A DNA stretch of 64,000 nucleotides from positions 5,338,249-5,402,248 of the forward strand of contig CM055103.1 in assembly GCA_029204225.1 (NCBI GenBank), written 5' to 3'. The DNA comes from Diphasiastrum complanatum. Lineage: Eukaryota > Streptophyta > Lycopodiopsida > Lycopodiales > Lycopodiaceae. This document shows positions 15,051 through 28,239 of this stretch, piece by piece. Position numbers and translations under genes: made by a program. How positions within the stretch are numbered: position 1 is the first letter of the stretch; each line of letters begins with the position of its first letter. A model generated the notes under the pieces. The model had not been told where the DNA came from and ran no database searches. It was given only the letters and a program-made list of their open reading frames with translations.

Positions 15051-15063
15051 GGCTCTGATACCA
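15051..15063 (-). promoter_or_regulatory. Copia primer-binding site
   Basis: Minus strand TGGTATCAGAGCC, a perfect plant initiator-methionine tRNA site, directly abutting the 5' LTR. Confidence 0.95.
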
Positions 15064-15886
15064 TGTTGAATTTCACATGTGTGTATTGTCCACTACATGT
15101 ACTTGTGATCTCCTAAGGGTGTAGATGCACCAAGATCAAGATTAGATTGAGATTCAGGATCTATCTTTGATTCTATGGCAAAAACACACTACTACATGCA
15201 TTCAATCACTTCCAACTCTCACTCACACGTGTGGGAAGTGTTCCAAAAGTATTCTAAGTAAAAACAAGCTGCTCTCCTCGGGTAGGGAGAGAAAAAACAT
15301 CATGAGCTCTCGGGTTGAGAGAGAAAGCTAGAAATTCAATGACACTCAAAATCCACTCAATCTCAAAATCAATTAGATCCAAAATGAGGAGTACAATGAT
15401 ACTAGTAGATCCACGAGCTACCACTATGCTTACTATGATTGGACCACACTTTGTCACCTCTTAATCCTATTGGGCCATTGATCCATGCACCTCCTAATTC
15501 TATTGGACTATATTCAAGCACACCTCAAATTCCTATTGGACCACACATGGTTCCACCTCTAAATCCTATTGGACCTCTTAAACTTCATCAAACAAAAGCA
15601 TTACACTTGTCTACACTCTAATTGGCATGAGTTTAGCCTCTTACTCTATTTTGGCTCAATACTGGCATTACAGTGAAAATGGATAATTTGCCATCTATGC
15701 CAAATTTGACCCTATCAACATTCTACACCTAAATGCTTGACTATGAAATTCTATGAGACCCCTATATCAACATTTTGATTTACTTTACAATTCTCCACAT
15801 GTGGGAACATCCTCCACACATGTGAGATTCACTCACAAACTTCTATCATAGAAAATACCAAGCTAGATTTTTGCCAATTTCTCACA
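15064..15886 (-). repeat. 5' LTR of the Copia in E1
   Basis: 823 bp, paired with 10861-11684. Contains CACACGTGTG (15224) and CCACATGTGG-type palindromes near the end. Confidence 0.95.
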
Positions 15887-15891
15887 ATTGT

Positions 15892-16946
15892 TGTGAGTTT
15901 ACATTCAATTTTTAGCCTGTCTACTCTTAAAAATCGTATATGATTATAGAAACATGCCTATGAATAAAAAACTGAATTTGGATATCTATAAAGATAGATA
16001 CGTGCATTCAAAGTTACTCTTTTAAGTGTTGATAAAAATCACCAAACTGGAAATGCCATATATGAGTGTATAATAATACCATGATTTTAAATTATTATTT
16101 TTTGGTCTATCTACTTTAAAATGTATTATATGACCATAGAAACATTTCTCTCAATTTTTATTTTTTTTCAATTTGGTGTTATATAGAGATAGATATGTGC
16201 ATCTAAAGTTATTTGTGTCAAGTGCTGAAAAGTATTGAAATTTATTGAAAGGTGCTAGAAAGTTTCAGCTTTTTTGGAGGTGTTTTTTACAACTCTTTTT
16301 TTGGCTATCTACTTTCAAAAATCCTTTATGACCACAGAAACATGTCTATGATCTTTTTTTAAAAAAAATTGGAGTCCTATAGAGATATATACGTGCACCT
16401 AAAGTTACCAATGTGAAGTGCTGAAAAGTGTTGAAAATTGAAGTTTTTGTAAGCAAATTGCCAGCAACTGAGCTCGAAAAAGAAATGTCTTCCAATAATA
16501 CAATGAAGAGTCAAGTTTAGTTCCACATACAATTGAAAGATTGAAATTTCAATCATTTCATGGCATGTTATGTTTTGTTAAGAGACCAAGGGTTTTATGC
16601 GCACGCGCACAAAAATGTGCTGATGTGTTTTATTTATAACATTTATTTGTAGCAAGTTTATTGTTTGCTTATTGACTGATGTGTTTTATTTATAAGATTT
16701 AATTGTAGCAAGTTCATTGTTTGTGAAAATGTTTAAATTTTGTTTGCTGTCTAAATTTATGTTTTATTTATAGCATTTAATTGTAGCACATTGTTATTAG
16801 AAGGCCTATTTCTAACATTGTATAAATGTGTTATATTTAATTTTATGTTTGATTTTTGAAATGTTACAAAAAAAAAAATCATTGTTTGTTGTGATTTGAC
16901 ATTCTTGTTTTTTTATTATTCTAGTAAATTTTTACGAATCACATCC
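15892..16946. repeat. Repeat E1, second segment, ends at inversion breakpoint
   Basis: Continues E1 after the Copia and is complementary to about 28893-29732 of E2. It carries several copies of an internal motif (agagataGATAtgTGCAtcTAAAGTTA) about 150-190 bp apart. Similarity to E2 stops abruptly at acatcc (16941-16946). The next base belongs to a Copia RT. The missing end of E1 lies at 44805-45470 on the opposite strand. Confidence 0.88.
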
Positions 16947-17802
16947 GAGAAATGCATCTGAGTCGGTTAGAGTACGCCCAAAAAGTTCTAAAGCAGTACC
17001 AAATGATGGACTACAAAGAAAAAGCCACACCAATGATAGTTGGAGCCAGACTAATGAAATATGATTGCCTGAATACAAATGAGGAGAGATAGAAAATGGA
17101 AGGTATACCCTACCAAAACCTGATCGGTAGTCTGATGTACCTTACCATCTATACCAGATCCGTTTTTGGCCCTTTCTATCTATGCTTTAAGCCAATTTTC
17201 TTCGAATCCTAGCATGGCACATTGGCAAAGGATGGAACAAATTCTGCAATATTTGAAAGGTACCCAAAACATGGGATTAACCTACAAAGCAAACGAAGAA
17301 GACAAAGGATTCGAGCTGCAGCACTATAGTGATGCAAGCTGGGCAAGTTGCAAAGATGACAGCAAGTCCGTGACAGGAGGATGTTCGATTGTGTGCGAAG
17401 CAGCAATCAGCTGGACCTGCAAGAAACAAACCTTGGTGGCTCAATCCTCATGCGAAGCTGAATATGTCGCAACTTCAAAGATGGCGAATGAGGTGGTATG
17501 GTTGTAGATGATGTTGGAGGCAACTGGCATACCAAAAAGAAAACCATGCACGTTAATGATGGATTCTCAAAGTGTCATATATCTGTCCTAGAATCCTGTT
17601 TTTCATTCAAAGACAAAACATATACCTCTGAAGTACCATCATATTCAAGACTTGATCTCGAAAGGAGAGTCGAGGTCCAGTACATAAGATCTGAAGACAT
17701 GGTTGCAAATTTGCTTACAAAGCCACCCGACAAACCAGTCTTCGCAAGGCAAAGAAAGACAATTGGATTAAATATACAAAGTTGCAAGGTTCAAGAGGGA
17801 GT
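16947..17802 (+). pseudogene. Copia RT tail and RNase H, 3' half of a split element
   Basis: Begins mid-RT with MHLSRLEYAQKVLKQYQMM, then LIGSLMYLTI, and RNase H from 17166: HWQRMEQILQYLKGT, YSDASWASCKDDSKS, AISWTCKKQTLVAQSSCEAEY, with an end region MVANLLTKPPDKPVF. Frameshifts occur near 17160, 17500 and 17650. It ends with VQEGVSE just before the LTR, as in other Copia elements. The 5' half of the same element is at 45471-47280 on the minus strand, and the two halves meet in register. Confidence 0.9.
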
Positions 17803-18390
17803 GTCAGAAATTGTGAACTCCTGCAACTTTGTCGCGAAGGTGACGAAGTGAAACAAAGCGAAACGAATCGAAAGGCGAACATACCTCAAAGACTAAAAGA
17901 CACAAAATGAAACGAAATGAAGATGAGGGAAAACAATTCGTGTTGCCAACTAGCAGTTTGATGAGCGTGTTGTACCGTACTTCACGCTCAGCTGAAAGAA
18001 TCAACGACAACAGAGAATAACTAACTAGTTGATTAGCGTTAATTAGTCTTGTAATTCTTTGATTAGCTACCTTGTAAATTCCACACAATGGAGATGAATA
18101 CTTATTTGATCAACACGAAAGAGAAGATAGAAGAGAGAATAGCTGTGCATGAAAGTCTACCAGCGAGCATAACACAATGACTAAGTTGAGCGTCAGGCTA
18201 CCTACGAGCGAGACACTGACCAACTCACTCGAAATTCAAAAATAGAAAATACAATCGCTCTCTTCTCCATCTCATTGTTCTCGTCGTCTTGATTGCTCAT
18301 ATCTTTTATGCTCTATGATGTGTAGTCGCTTGCTTAGGATAACTTCCGCAAAAGAAAAACAAACAAATGCAAGTAGATTCACGACAACAT
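17803..18390 (+). repeat. 3' LTR of the split Copia
   Basis: Starts TGTCAGAAATTG right after a purine-rich tract (caagaggga). The end is placed at acgacaaca because leader sequence of another element begins just after it. No second copy of this LTR is in the window, so the right border is approximate. Confidence 0.65.
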
Positions 18391-18394
18391 TGGC

Positions 18395-19650
18395 AAGCCT
18401 CTTCTTGAATTTTTTGGTCAAACTAGCAAGATATGATCAAACCAAGTGTGTCCACACAGTTCTAGGTGCCCTACCTAACCCTCTTCAAGATCTTATAGCT
18501 TTTGATTGGCTCTACCAAATGGATTGAACAAATTGTTACAAAAACTAGACGACTAGCTTTCAAACAAGCTATCTAGCACCAAATTTGGATCTAACTTGGA
18601 AGAGAACTTTTCAAATGAATTTGGCTATACTTCACACATTCCCGAGCACTGAATTCCGCACAGTACCTGAAATGATTCAACCATTATGATAATGAACCCT
18701 CTTGATCCAAATTTCCTTGAGATAGCATGGGAGATGCAATCAACTCTAGATCTTGATTTTCATGAAATTTTTTGAAACTATGGACGATAGATGCATCAAA
18801 AGCTTAGGTAGGCTCTGATACCATGTGAAAATTCACAAATGTGGGAATGTCCTAATGTGTGAAATTGATCTCCTAAGCTTGGCTCATGCACTGTAGATCA
18901 CCTATTGATTGAAATCTAAGATCAATGACAATATCTAAGGCAAAAAGACCATTCTACATGCATTCATTCATTACCAAAAGGTGTTTCACACATGTGGAAG
19001 ACTTTATGAAATAAACTAAGTCCCAACAAGCTCCTCTCCTCGAGTAGAGAGAGAAAATACCACTTTTGGGCTCATCTAGAGAGAGAAGGCAATACAAGCA
19101 AAATTGGTAAATCTCCAAATTGACTCAAAAAACTCGTAGATCTCTCATACATTAATGAAGGGAATGAAAGTACATATAGAAACTCGTGGATATCCATGCT
19201 TGATTCTTATTGGGCACCTTAAACATAGCCTCTATAACCCTATTGGATGTGTGACGTAACATCCCTCACTTTTGATTGGACCCTTCCAACACATCTCTCT
19301 CTTATGATTGGACCCTTTGACTTTTGCCACCACATCACTCATCAAACCTAAACTTGACATGTGTAAGCAGTCTAACTATCTCAAGTTACATCACAATTTA
19401 TTCTTGGCCTAATCATGACAAAACATGTGTACTTGACCATTTGACCTCTAAAGCCAAAATTGCCTATCACCTAATGACACCAAGATGCTTGACCAGCAAT
19501 CTTTATGATACCCCTAAAGTCAGCATTATAAAGCATTTCTAACTATTTTACACATGTGAGAATATGCTCCACACATGTGAAATGTACTCACAAACATAAA
19601 ATCATAAAATAACCAAGATGGATTTTTGACAATTTTTGACAATTCTCACG
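18395..19650 (-). mobile_element. Truncated Copia: leader, PBS and 5' LTR only
   Basis: Minus-strand LTR 18824-19650 and PBS TGGTATCAGAGCC (18811-18823), with a leader to the left (18395-18810) homologous to 14670-15050. Gag and everything beyond are missing at the junction with the LTR ending near 18390. Same family as 10861-15886 but clearly more diverged. Confidence 0.82.
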
Positions 19651-19932
19651 AACGAAACAGATTAGTAGTTAACTTGGCACATAGTTTGATGAATATGCCA
19701 AAACGAAATCTTGCTCACTACTACCATGGTACTGCCAGCAGAGGCGCATGCTTTTGCATCATCAAATCTTTTCTTCATATTGTGTTCCACCTCTTTTTGT
19801 TGAGCACTTCGTCTGCCATGCCTAAGTTTGTATGTACTAGCTTCACCCAAGTGACTGATTACTTTCGTAAATTATGAGTTCAAAAAATTGCCAAGCCTTT
19901 ATAGATGGTGGAGTTTTGTGTTATGTGTGTGA

Positions 19933-21029
<1,097 letters not shown>

Positions 21030-21527
21030 GTTAGTGAGCTTTTTGGAGTGCCTATAGTAATAACATTTGGTATTATTCGAAAACCTTATAATCCCTAAAA
21101 AGATTGTGTTGAAACCATGGTAGTGTGACCTTTGAAGCATTGACAATATCTTTATGCTTTGGCTTATTATTATCCTCTCTTCATTGACATGTTTGTTTGT
21201 ATTTAAAATGGTATATTATGAAGTATTGAATTAAAAAAAATTTGATGGCCTCTAACCAATACACTGCAAACACCTCTCTTGCCTCATGAAAGTGTGCCAC
21301 ACACTAGATGGGCACATGCATGGTACATCCACACCAGTGTGTATAGGAGTCTACTTAAATGCTGCTTATAGTTCTAGAGATGATGCAAGCAATGCGGGTT
21401 GGTTTGCACAGGGTGTAACTAGTGCAAGCCACCTGGGTTGGCCTCAAGCTTTTGGAAATGGAAGGGCAACCTTGCCCTTCCTGCAAATATGCTGAGATTG
21501 GAGTGTATATATAGAGCCAATCCTTTG

Positions 21528-21706
<179 letters not shown>

Positions 21707-21750
21707 CACCCCCACCCACCCTTCGTGTTTCCTCTTCATCCCACCCCCTA

Positions 21751-22390
21751 GCCAAATCCGGTCAAAACCCCTCAGAACTTTGGACGGAAGGTGGCTACAT
21801 GTTCATGTGTTTGACATGAACCCACTGGACCAGTTGCAACTCGATTTCGATGTCGTTTGCCTGAAAATGCCCTTTGTCTCGAAAGGAATGCCATTAGGGC
21901 ACAATGAATGGACTACCTTTTGGCATTTCTGAGGAGTGGTCCACTTTTACCGAACGGAGTCCGTTTTGCTTGCCGTTTGTTCCATACTGTGCTGCATGTG
22001 GAGACAAACCCGCAACACCAAACGAGGTTCTAAACCATCCAATATTCACTGAGAAACGTGCGCCCGAGCTAGAGACCCTGAAAGTAGTACAAGAAAGTAA
22101 TGCTGTCAAACCATAAACTAGTCAAATCCAGTCGAAATCCCTCAGAACTTCTGACGGAAGATGGCTTTAGGTTTGTGTGCTCAACAAAACCCACTAGACT
22201 AGTTGCAGCTCAATTTCGATGTCATTTGTCTGAAAATGCTCTTCGTGTCAGAAGGAACTACTTTTTGACATTCCTGAGAAGTGGTCCAATATCGCCAAAT
22301 GGAGTCCACTTTGCTATTCCGTATTGTGTTGCACGTGGAGACAAACCCGTAGCACCAAATGAGGTTCCAAATCCTGAAATTTTGTCCCTG
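21751..22390. repeat. Tandem pair of a ~350-bp unit
   Basis: Unit 1 (21751-22118) and unit 2 (22119-22390) share cctcagaactt, gacggaag.tggct, gatgtc.tttg.ctgaaaatgc, and ggagacaaaccc, in the same order. By eye they are 75-80% similar with indels. No coding frame is kept in both. Confidence 0.75.
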
Positions 22391-22434
22391 GCTGTTCCTT
22401 CACCTTTAATGGAATGAGTTGAATTGTCACCAAG

Positions 22435-22535
22435 TTGTGTACAACCCTAGAATGGGTGAAAGGTTTGTAATTTTCGAACCAGTCCCTATGATGGGTCATG
22501 TACAGAGTTGCTCCAGAGTCCAGGTACCAGGAATC
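22435..22535 (-). pseudogene. Copia protease scrap
   Basis: Minus strand reads DSWYLDSGATLYMTHHRDWF followed by ENYKPF, a Copia protease active-site region (D-S-G, T.H). It is joined at about 22540 directly to a permease exon copy on the opposite strand. Confidence 0.85.
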
Positions 22536-22540
22536 AGCCA

Positions 22541-22825
22541 CAATAATTTCAAGCCAGGACTTTCTCTCTAGGTCCAAACGCAATCTGGATTGGGGGCTGG
22601 GGAGCAACTTGGGGTTGCTCATGTCACTCATCTTTTTTTTTTTTTTGTTTCCCACCTTAATTTTTTGTCATTGCAACCACCTTAAACTATGCTTATATCA
22701 ACATGGTGGGCTGCATGCTTGTGGGTGCAATCTACTGGGTTCTTGCTGGAAAAAAGAATTACCATGGCCCTTGCCGAACTATAGCTAAAACCACTAATGT
22801 GAAGAGGAGCACAACTTCTATATAG
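22541..22825 (+). pseudogene. Truncated copy of the permease last exon
   Basis: Near-identical to 44515-44791, the end of exon 4 of the permease. It starts within the exon at caataatttcaag and keeps the stop (TAG, 22823-22825). A poly-T insertion near 22630 and a frameshift disrupt the copy. Readable pieces include YAIWIGG-equivalent, MVGCMLVGAIYWVL and NYHGP. Sequence after the stop (22826-22977) differs from that after the real gene, where repeat E1 begins 13 bp past the stop. This copy may therefore preserve the ancestral 3' flank. Confidence 0.92.
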
Positions 22826-22977
22826 AATAGCTAAACAAAGAATTACAACCCTCGAGATGATCCAACTCTTCCATGGAACAGACATGCTTTGTCTTTCAAG
22901 GGAGAGACACATTTCTAGAAAGGCTCATCAATGGAATTTGTCATGTTTAGCTTTGTCTACATAGGTACATAGGCCTG

Positions 22978-23146
22978 ATGCTTCAAGAAAGACTCCCTTC
23001 AAAAGGAATGGATTGTGAACTGTATCATAATTATAAAATATAATGAAACATCTTGTGGCAGAGAATAAGTGATACAAACTAAAGGACAAAGAGTTGTTTA
23101 GAAATTTATCTCATAAGCCAAACACAAAGTGTTGATGCCTAGTGAT
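22978..23146 (-). repeat. Inverted copy of the permease upstream region, part 1
   Basis: Reverse complement of about 41410-41585, upstream of the permease start. It is interrupted at 23146 by the Copia at 23147-28029 and continues at 28030. The duplicated gtgat on each side is the Copia target site. Confidence 0.9.
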
Positions 23147-23605
23147 TGTGAAAGATTTCAACTAGTTTTGCTATTTTGGTCATATTTGTATATTGGCAAT
23201 TGAGGCCAATTTTCGTATTAGACTTAGAGTTTGGCTTTTCAAAGTTATATTAGTCTAAAAGCATTTGAATAAACACTTTTGGAAAGTGTGGGAAACTATA
23301 GAACACGAGTTTTGGAGATATTCAATTTGAGTAGTAGATACATTGAATCTAGTCCTTTAAATAGTAGGATTTTCATTATGGAGGGAAACCGAAGTTTAAA
23401 CTTAGTTTTGGACCTACTATAAAAGGATGTAATGCATGGGAAGAGAAGACATTCTCTCTCACTTATCTCATTCATGCTTATACATGGTTCTCTTTGGGTT
23501 GTACTATCCATTGGTGCACTATACTTATAATATCTTGCAATTTTGTTTGTAGAATGCTTATTAAATGCTATTTTCAGATCCGCACGTGTGAAATATAGTA
23601 GCTTA
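23147..23605 (+). repeat. 5' LTR (truncated)
   Basis: Matches 27287-27850 of the 3' LTR, from tgtgaaagatttc to gtgaaatatagtagctta, then passes straight into gag coding sequence. At the site where the 3' LTR has 114 bp of CT this copy has only about 8 bp. Confidence 0.92.
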
Positions 23606-24475
23606 TTGTGGAAAGTGAGGATGGAATCACTTCTTGAGATGAATGATGTTTTGGATATTGTTTTAGGTTTGGAGGAGATCCAGCAACACAACAAGATCAA
23701 GTGAGGTATGACAAGAGGGCCAAGAGAGCTCTACACATGATCAAGATGAATGGTACCAGTGAACATCTCAAGGAAGTTGGTAAGTGTACTTCATCAAGTG
23801 AGGCTTGGGAAGCCCTAAGAAGCTTTATGAGTCCAAGTATGCTTCTAGAGTGTTAACTCTAAGAAGACAAATCTTCCAAAGTTTGCAAAAGAATGAAGAG
23901 AGTCCAAATGTTTCTGATTTGAGAGTGAAAGCTTTTTTGAATGATGAGTTATGTTGCATTGATGAGAGCATTAAGGAAGGAGAGGCTTTTTTGAATGATG
24001 AGTTATGTTGCATTGATGAGAGCATTAAGGAAGGAGAGCTTGTTGAAGTGATTTTTAATGGTTTGTTGGATGCTCATGCTAACATTGTACAAAGTCTTTC
24101 TATTCAAATAACTTTGCCAAGTTAATGGATCTTCAAGAGATCTTGATTAATGAAGAATATAGGCTTCAAGAAAGAGGTGGATCTTCATCAACATCTCAAG
24201 TTGGAGAGGAGGCTATGTTCATCAAGGGAAAAAGCAAAAGCAAGTGGTCTAAAGGGAAAGATCAAAGGGAGGCTTCTTGAAATGGCAAAAAGAAAGATAG
24301 ATGAAAGCTCAAGTGGCATCAGAGGACACTTTGCAAGTGAGTGCTACACAAAGAAGAGAGATCAAGTAGACAAGCAAGGTAATCTTACACTTGATGAGGA
24401 TGGTTTGGATGTTCAAAATGAAAATGAGGATGATTTTGTGATGTCTTCATTATGCTTGCTAATGATGGAGAACTA
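23606..24475 (+). pseudogene. Copia gag remnant with an exact 54-bp tandem duplication
   Basis: Starts inside gag (WKVRMESLLEMNDVLDIVLG, then EAWE..., SRVLTLRRQIFQSLQKNEES). Two identical in-frame copies of a 54-bp unit (23931-23984 and 23985-24038) encode an 18-residue repeat. The zinc-knuckle region survives as GIRGHFASECY. Frameshifts near 23700, 23815 and 24125. Confidence 0.88.
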
Positions 24476-24760
24476 GATCCATGGTGGATTGATAGTGGAG
24501 CAAGTTCACACGACTTTTCACAAAGAGTATTTTACTAATTTGTTGGCATATGAAGATGACAAGAAGGTGATCTACACAACCAATGATGGTGAGTGTGCAA
24601 TCAAAGGGATTGGCACAATTCCTATTTCACTCTCTACAAGTAGGAATGTTCATTTGAAGGATGTTTTGTTCATACCTTCCATTACCAAAAACTTACTTAG
24701 TGTGAGTCAATTTCTAAGTAAAGGTTTCAAGTTGAGTTTGATGGAGATGCTTGCATGATC
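24476..24760 (+). pseudogene. Copia protease remnant
   Basis: WWIDSGASSH active site near 24480-24510, a frameshift, then GIGTIPISLSTSRNV and FIPSITKNLLSVSQFL in the next frame. Typical Copia protease to pre-integrase linker. Confidence 0.85.
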
Positions 24761-25480
24761 AAAAGGAAGGATATCTTGATTGCAAAAGGTAAAAGGCAAG
24801 GGAAGTTGTTCAAACTAGATGCTTGTGTTATTGCTAAACAAGTTGGATTTGTGGCAAGTGAGAAGATACCCATTCAAGAGATTTGGCATAAAAGGATGGG
24901 ACAACTCAACTTTAAGTCATTGGAGGTAATGGCTAGAAAGAAGGTTGTGATTGGTCTTCCAAGTTCCTTAAGTAGCATCATTCATGTTTGTAGGTCATGT
25001 GCTTTGTCAAAGTCACATAGGCTACCTTATACTAGATATACATCTAGATCTACAAAGCATTTTCAAATTGCACATTTGGATATTCATGGAATTACTACAA
25101 TTAGCAAAAGTGGAGCTAAGATGTACGTAACTTTCATTGATGATTTTAGTAGATTTTGTTGGATCTATCTACTAAAGAGCAAAGATGAAGTGTATGATGT
25201 CTTTGTTAAGTTCAAGAATGCAAGGGAGAACCAATTTTCCACAAGGATCAAGTGCTTAAGGAGTGACAATGGTGAAGAGTACATATCTACCAAGTTTAAG
25301 GCTTTTTCTAATGAGCAAGGAAGCCGAGTGTCAACTTTCATAGAACTTATGGATGAGCATGCTATGTCAACGTAACTCTTGATTATAGGACAAAGGAGAA
25401 TCCATATTTGAAGAAAAGGTATATTTGTTGGATATAGTGAGGTTAATAAAGCCTACAAGGTTTACATTCCTACTACTAAC
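24755..25480 (+). pseudogene. Copia pre-integrase and integrase, Glu region deleted
   Basis: A 206-residue open frame contains the pre-integrase HxxxC.xC-like region (IWHKRMGQLNF, CRSCALSK) and the integrase core with Asp in HLDIHG and Asp in LRSDNGEEY. After about 25320 the sequence jumps to the C-terminal part (YICWI..SEVNKAYKVYIP), so the NG.AERKN segment with the catalytic Glu is missing. An integrase from this copy could not work. Confidence 0.9.
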
Positions 25481-25483
25481 AAA

Positions 25484-27280
25484 GTGATTGTTGGTAGAGA
25501 TGTCATTTTTTATGAGGGGAACATTCCAGAAGTATTTTCCAACATTATTGATGGTGATGTGTATGGATCTAACATTCTTGATGGTGATGTAAAAAATCCT
25601 ACTTTAGATGGTGATGATGATGGACCTTCATCAAGTCAAAAGCCAAGGAGAACATCAAGGGAAAGACAAATGCCTTCAAGGCTCACTTATGATGAGAAGG
25701 GTAAGCAAGTAGTTTTTGGAAATTATTTTGCTTTTTTAACCTTTTTTGATGAACCTACATGTGTAGATGAAGCATGGAACAAAGAGGAGTGGATCTTGAG
25801 TATCAAGCTCCTATAAATAATGGAACATGGAGATTGGTGGAGTTACCTAAGGACAAGAAAGCTATTGGATGCAAATGTATCTTCAAGGTGAAGACAAACC
25901 AAGATGGATCTATCAACAAGTACAAGGCAAGGTTGGTGGCAAAAGGATATGCTCAAGAACATGGTATTGACTATGATGAAACCTTTGCACCCATGGCAAA
26001 AAAAGTGAGTATTCGTGTCATTATATCTCTTGCTACACTTTGTGGATGGGATCTATGGCAATTGAAAATTATAAATGCATATTTGAATGGTGATCTTGAG
26101 GAGAAAGTGTGGAGAAACCCGAGAGCTACATTTATTGTACAAAGCCAAAGCATGTGTGTTTACAACAAAAGAGTTTATATGGCATTAAGCAAGCACCAAG
26201 GAGTTGGTATGCTATGCTTAACACTTTTTAACTCTCTCAAGGCTTTGCTATGTGTGAGTATGATCATTCACTTTATTATAGGTTTGCTGAGAATGATGTT
26301 ACCATCTTGCTAATCTATGTGGATGATATCATCTTGAGTGGCAGAGACAACCAAGATGTGGAAGATATCAAGAGTGCTCTTAAGAAGGAATTTGAGGTGC
26401 ATGATCTTGGTAATTTGCATTACATTTTAGGAATAGAAATGATTAGATCTTCTCAATCTACTTTCATTTGTCAAGAGAAATATGCTAATCCTATTCTAGA
26501 AAGATTTCATATGGTAGATACAAAATCTTATGATACACCTATGGAGTCAAATGTAAAGCTAACTATAATAGGTAGTGAAAGATCCTTCAAGGAAATTACT
26601 CCCTATAGGAAGCTAATTAGTTCACTCATCTATCTAACCATTACAAGGCCGGATCTAGGCTATTGTGTTGGAAGATTGAGCCAATTCATGCAAGATCCTA
26701 GTGAGGAGCATTGGAAGCTAGGGAAACGAGTTTGGAGGTACATCATTGGAACTCGAGATTTTGGCATATTGTATGAGGGATCATCACCTAACTTATTTGG
26801 ATTTTTAGATTCAGACTTTGCTGGAGATATAATGGGTAGGAAATCCATTAGTGCTCATTGTGTTTTCATAGGTGATGGAGCTATATCTTGGATGTCAAAG
26901 AAACAAGCCACTATCTCATTGTCATCTAGTGAGGCCGAGTATAAAGCTCTTACAAATTGCACAAAGGAGATGGTAGGATCAAAAGGATGATCAAGGATCT
27001 TCACTTGTTGGATTTTTTAGAGAGCCCAATCATCTTTTGTGACAATCTATCAGGCCAAAGTCTGGCAACCAATCCTATCTTTCATGCTAGCAGCAAGCAT
27101 ATTGAGGTGGCATATCACTTTGTGGGGAGCAAGTCATGGCAAAGGAGGTGGAGCTTCAACATGTTTTTTCAGGGGAATGTGTAGCTGATATCTTCACCAA
27201 AGCATTGGGAAAGGACTTGTTCATGAAGCATAGGAATTCAATTGGAGTGTTTTCAAAGTCTATGCTTAAACTAGTTGAAG
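25484..27280 (+). pseudogene. Copia reverse transcriptase and RNase H
   Basis: Linker region with three near-repeats of DGDV (25545-25620). RT begins with INNGTWRLVELPKDKKAIGCK and YKARLVAKGYAQEHGIDYDETFAP. Frameshifts near 26130 and 26250. The palm motif LLIYVDDIILSG (about 26310-26340) is intact. RNase H shows LDSDFAGDI, AISWMSKKQATISLSSSEAEY and, after a shift near 26985, the CDNLSGQSLATNP and ADIFTKALGKDLF motifs. Best preserved Copia RT in the window, but not one open frame. Confidence 0.93.
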
Positions 27281-27286
27281 AGAGAT

Positions 27287-28029
<743 letters not shown>

Positions 28030-28225
28030 GTGATCCACTGTCATTTTCCATTGTAGTTTGTCATGTATGGCCTACCCAATATTATAACAATAACTACAAG
28101 AACTATGCTCATAGTAGTGACAAAACATTGACTTCTCATGTTGAATGGGACACAATAGACAAAAGACATCACAATATCCACAAATTAGCATTGCAAATAA
28201 TTTGAAACAAAGAAATAGCATCAAT
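28030..28225 (-). repeat. Inverted copy of the permease upstream region, part 2
   Basis: Reverse complement of about 41248-41420. With 22978-23146 it gives a continuous ~340-bp inverted copy of the DNA upstream of the permease. Confidence 0.9.
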
Positions 28226-28239
28226 TGCATTACAATATG

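Larger units (their letters stand above)
10861..15886 (-). mobile_element. Copia LTR retrotransposon, internally deleted, inside repeat E1
   Basis: Complete outline on the minus strand: 5' LTR 15064-15886, PBS 15051-15063, leader, gag, protease, deleted pol, polypurine tract 11685-11697, 3' LTR 10861-11684. Target-site duplication ATTGT (10856-10860 and 15887-15891). The two LTRs differ at only about a dozen positions by eye in 824 bp, so it is a fairly young insertion. The homologous unoccupied site is visible in repeat E2 at 29732-29736. Integrase core and RT palm are missing, so it would need pol proteins from another copy to move. Confidence 0.95.

Noticed and set aside
22498-22912. Second permease gene
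   Set aside because: Only part of the last exon is present, with frameshift and poly-T insertion, and fused to a Copia piece.
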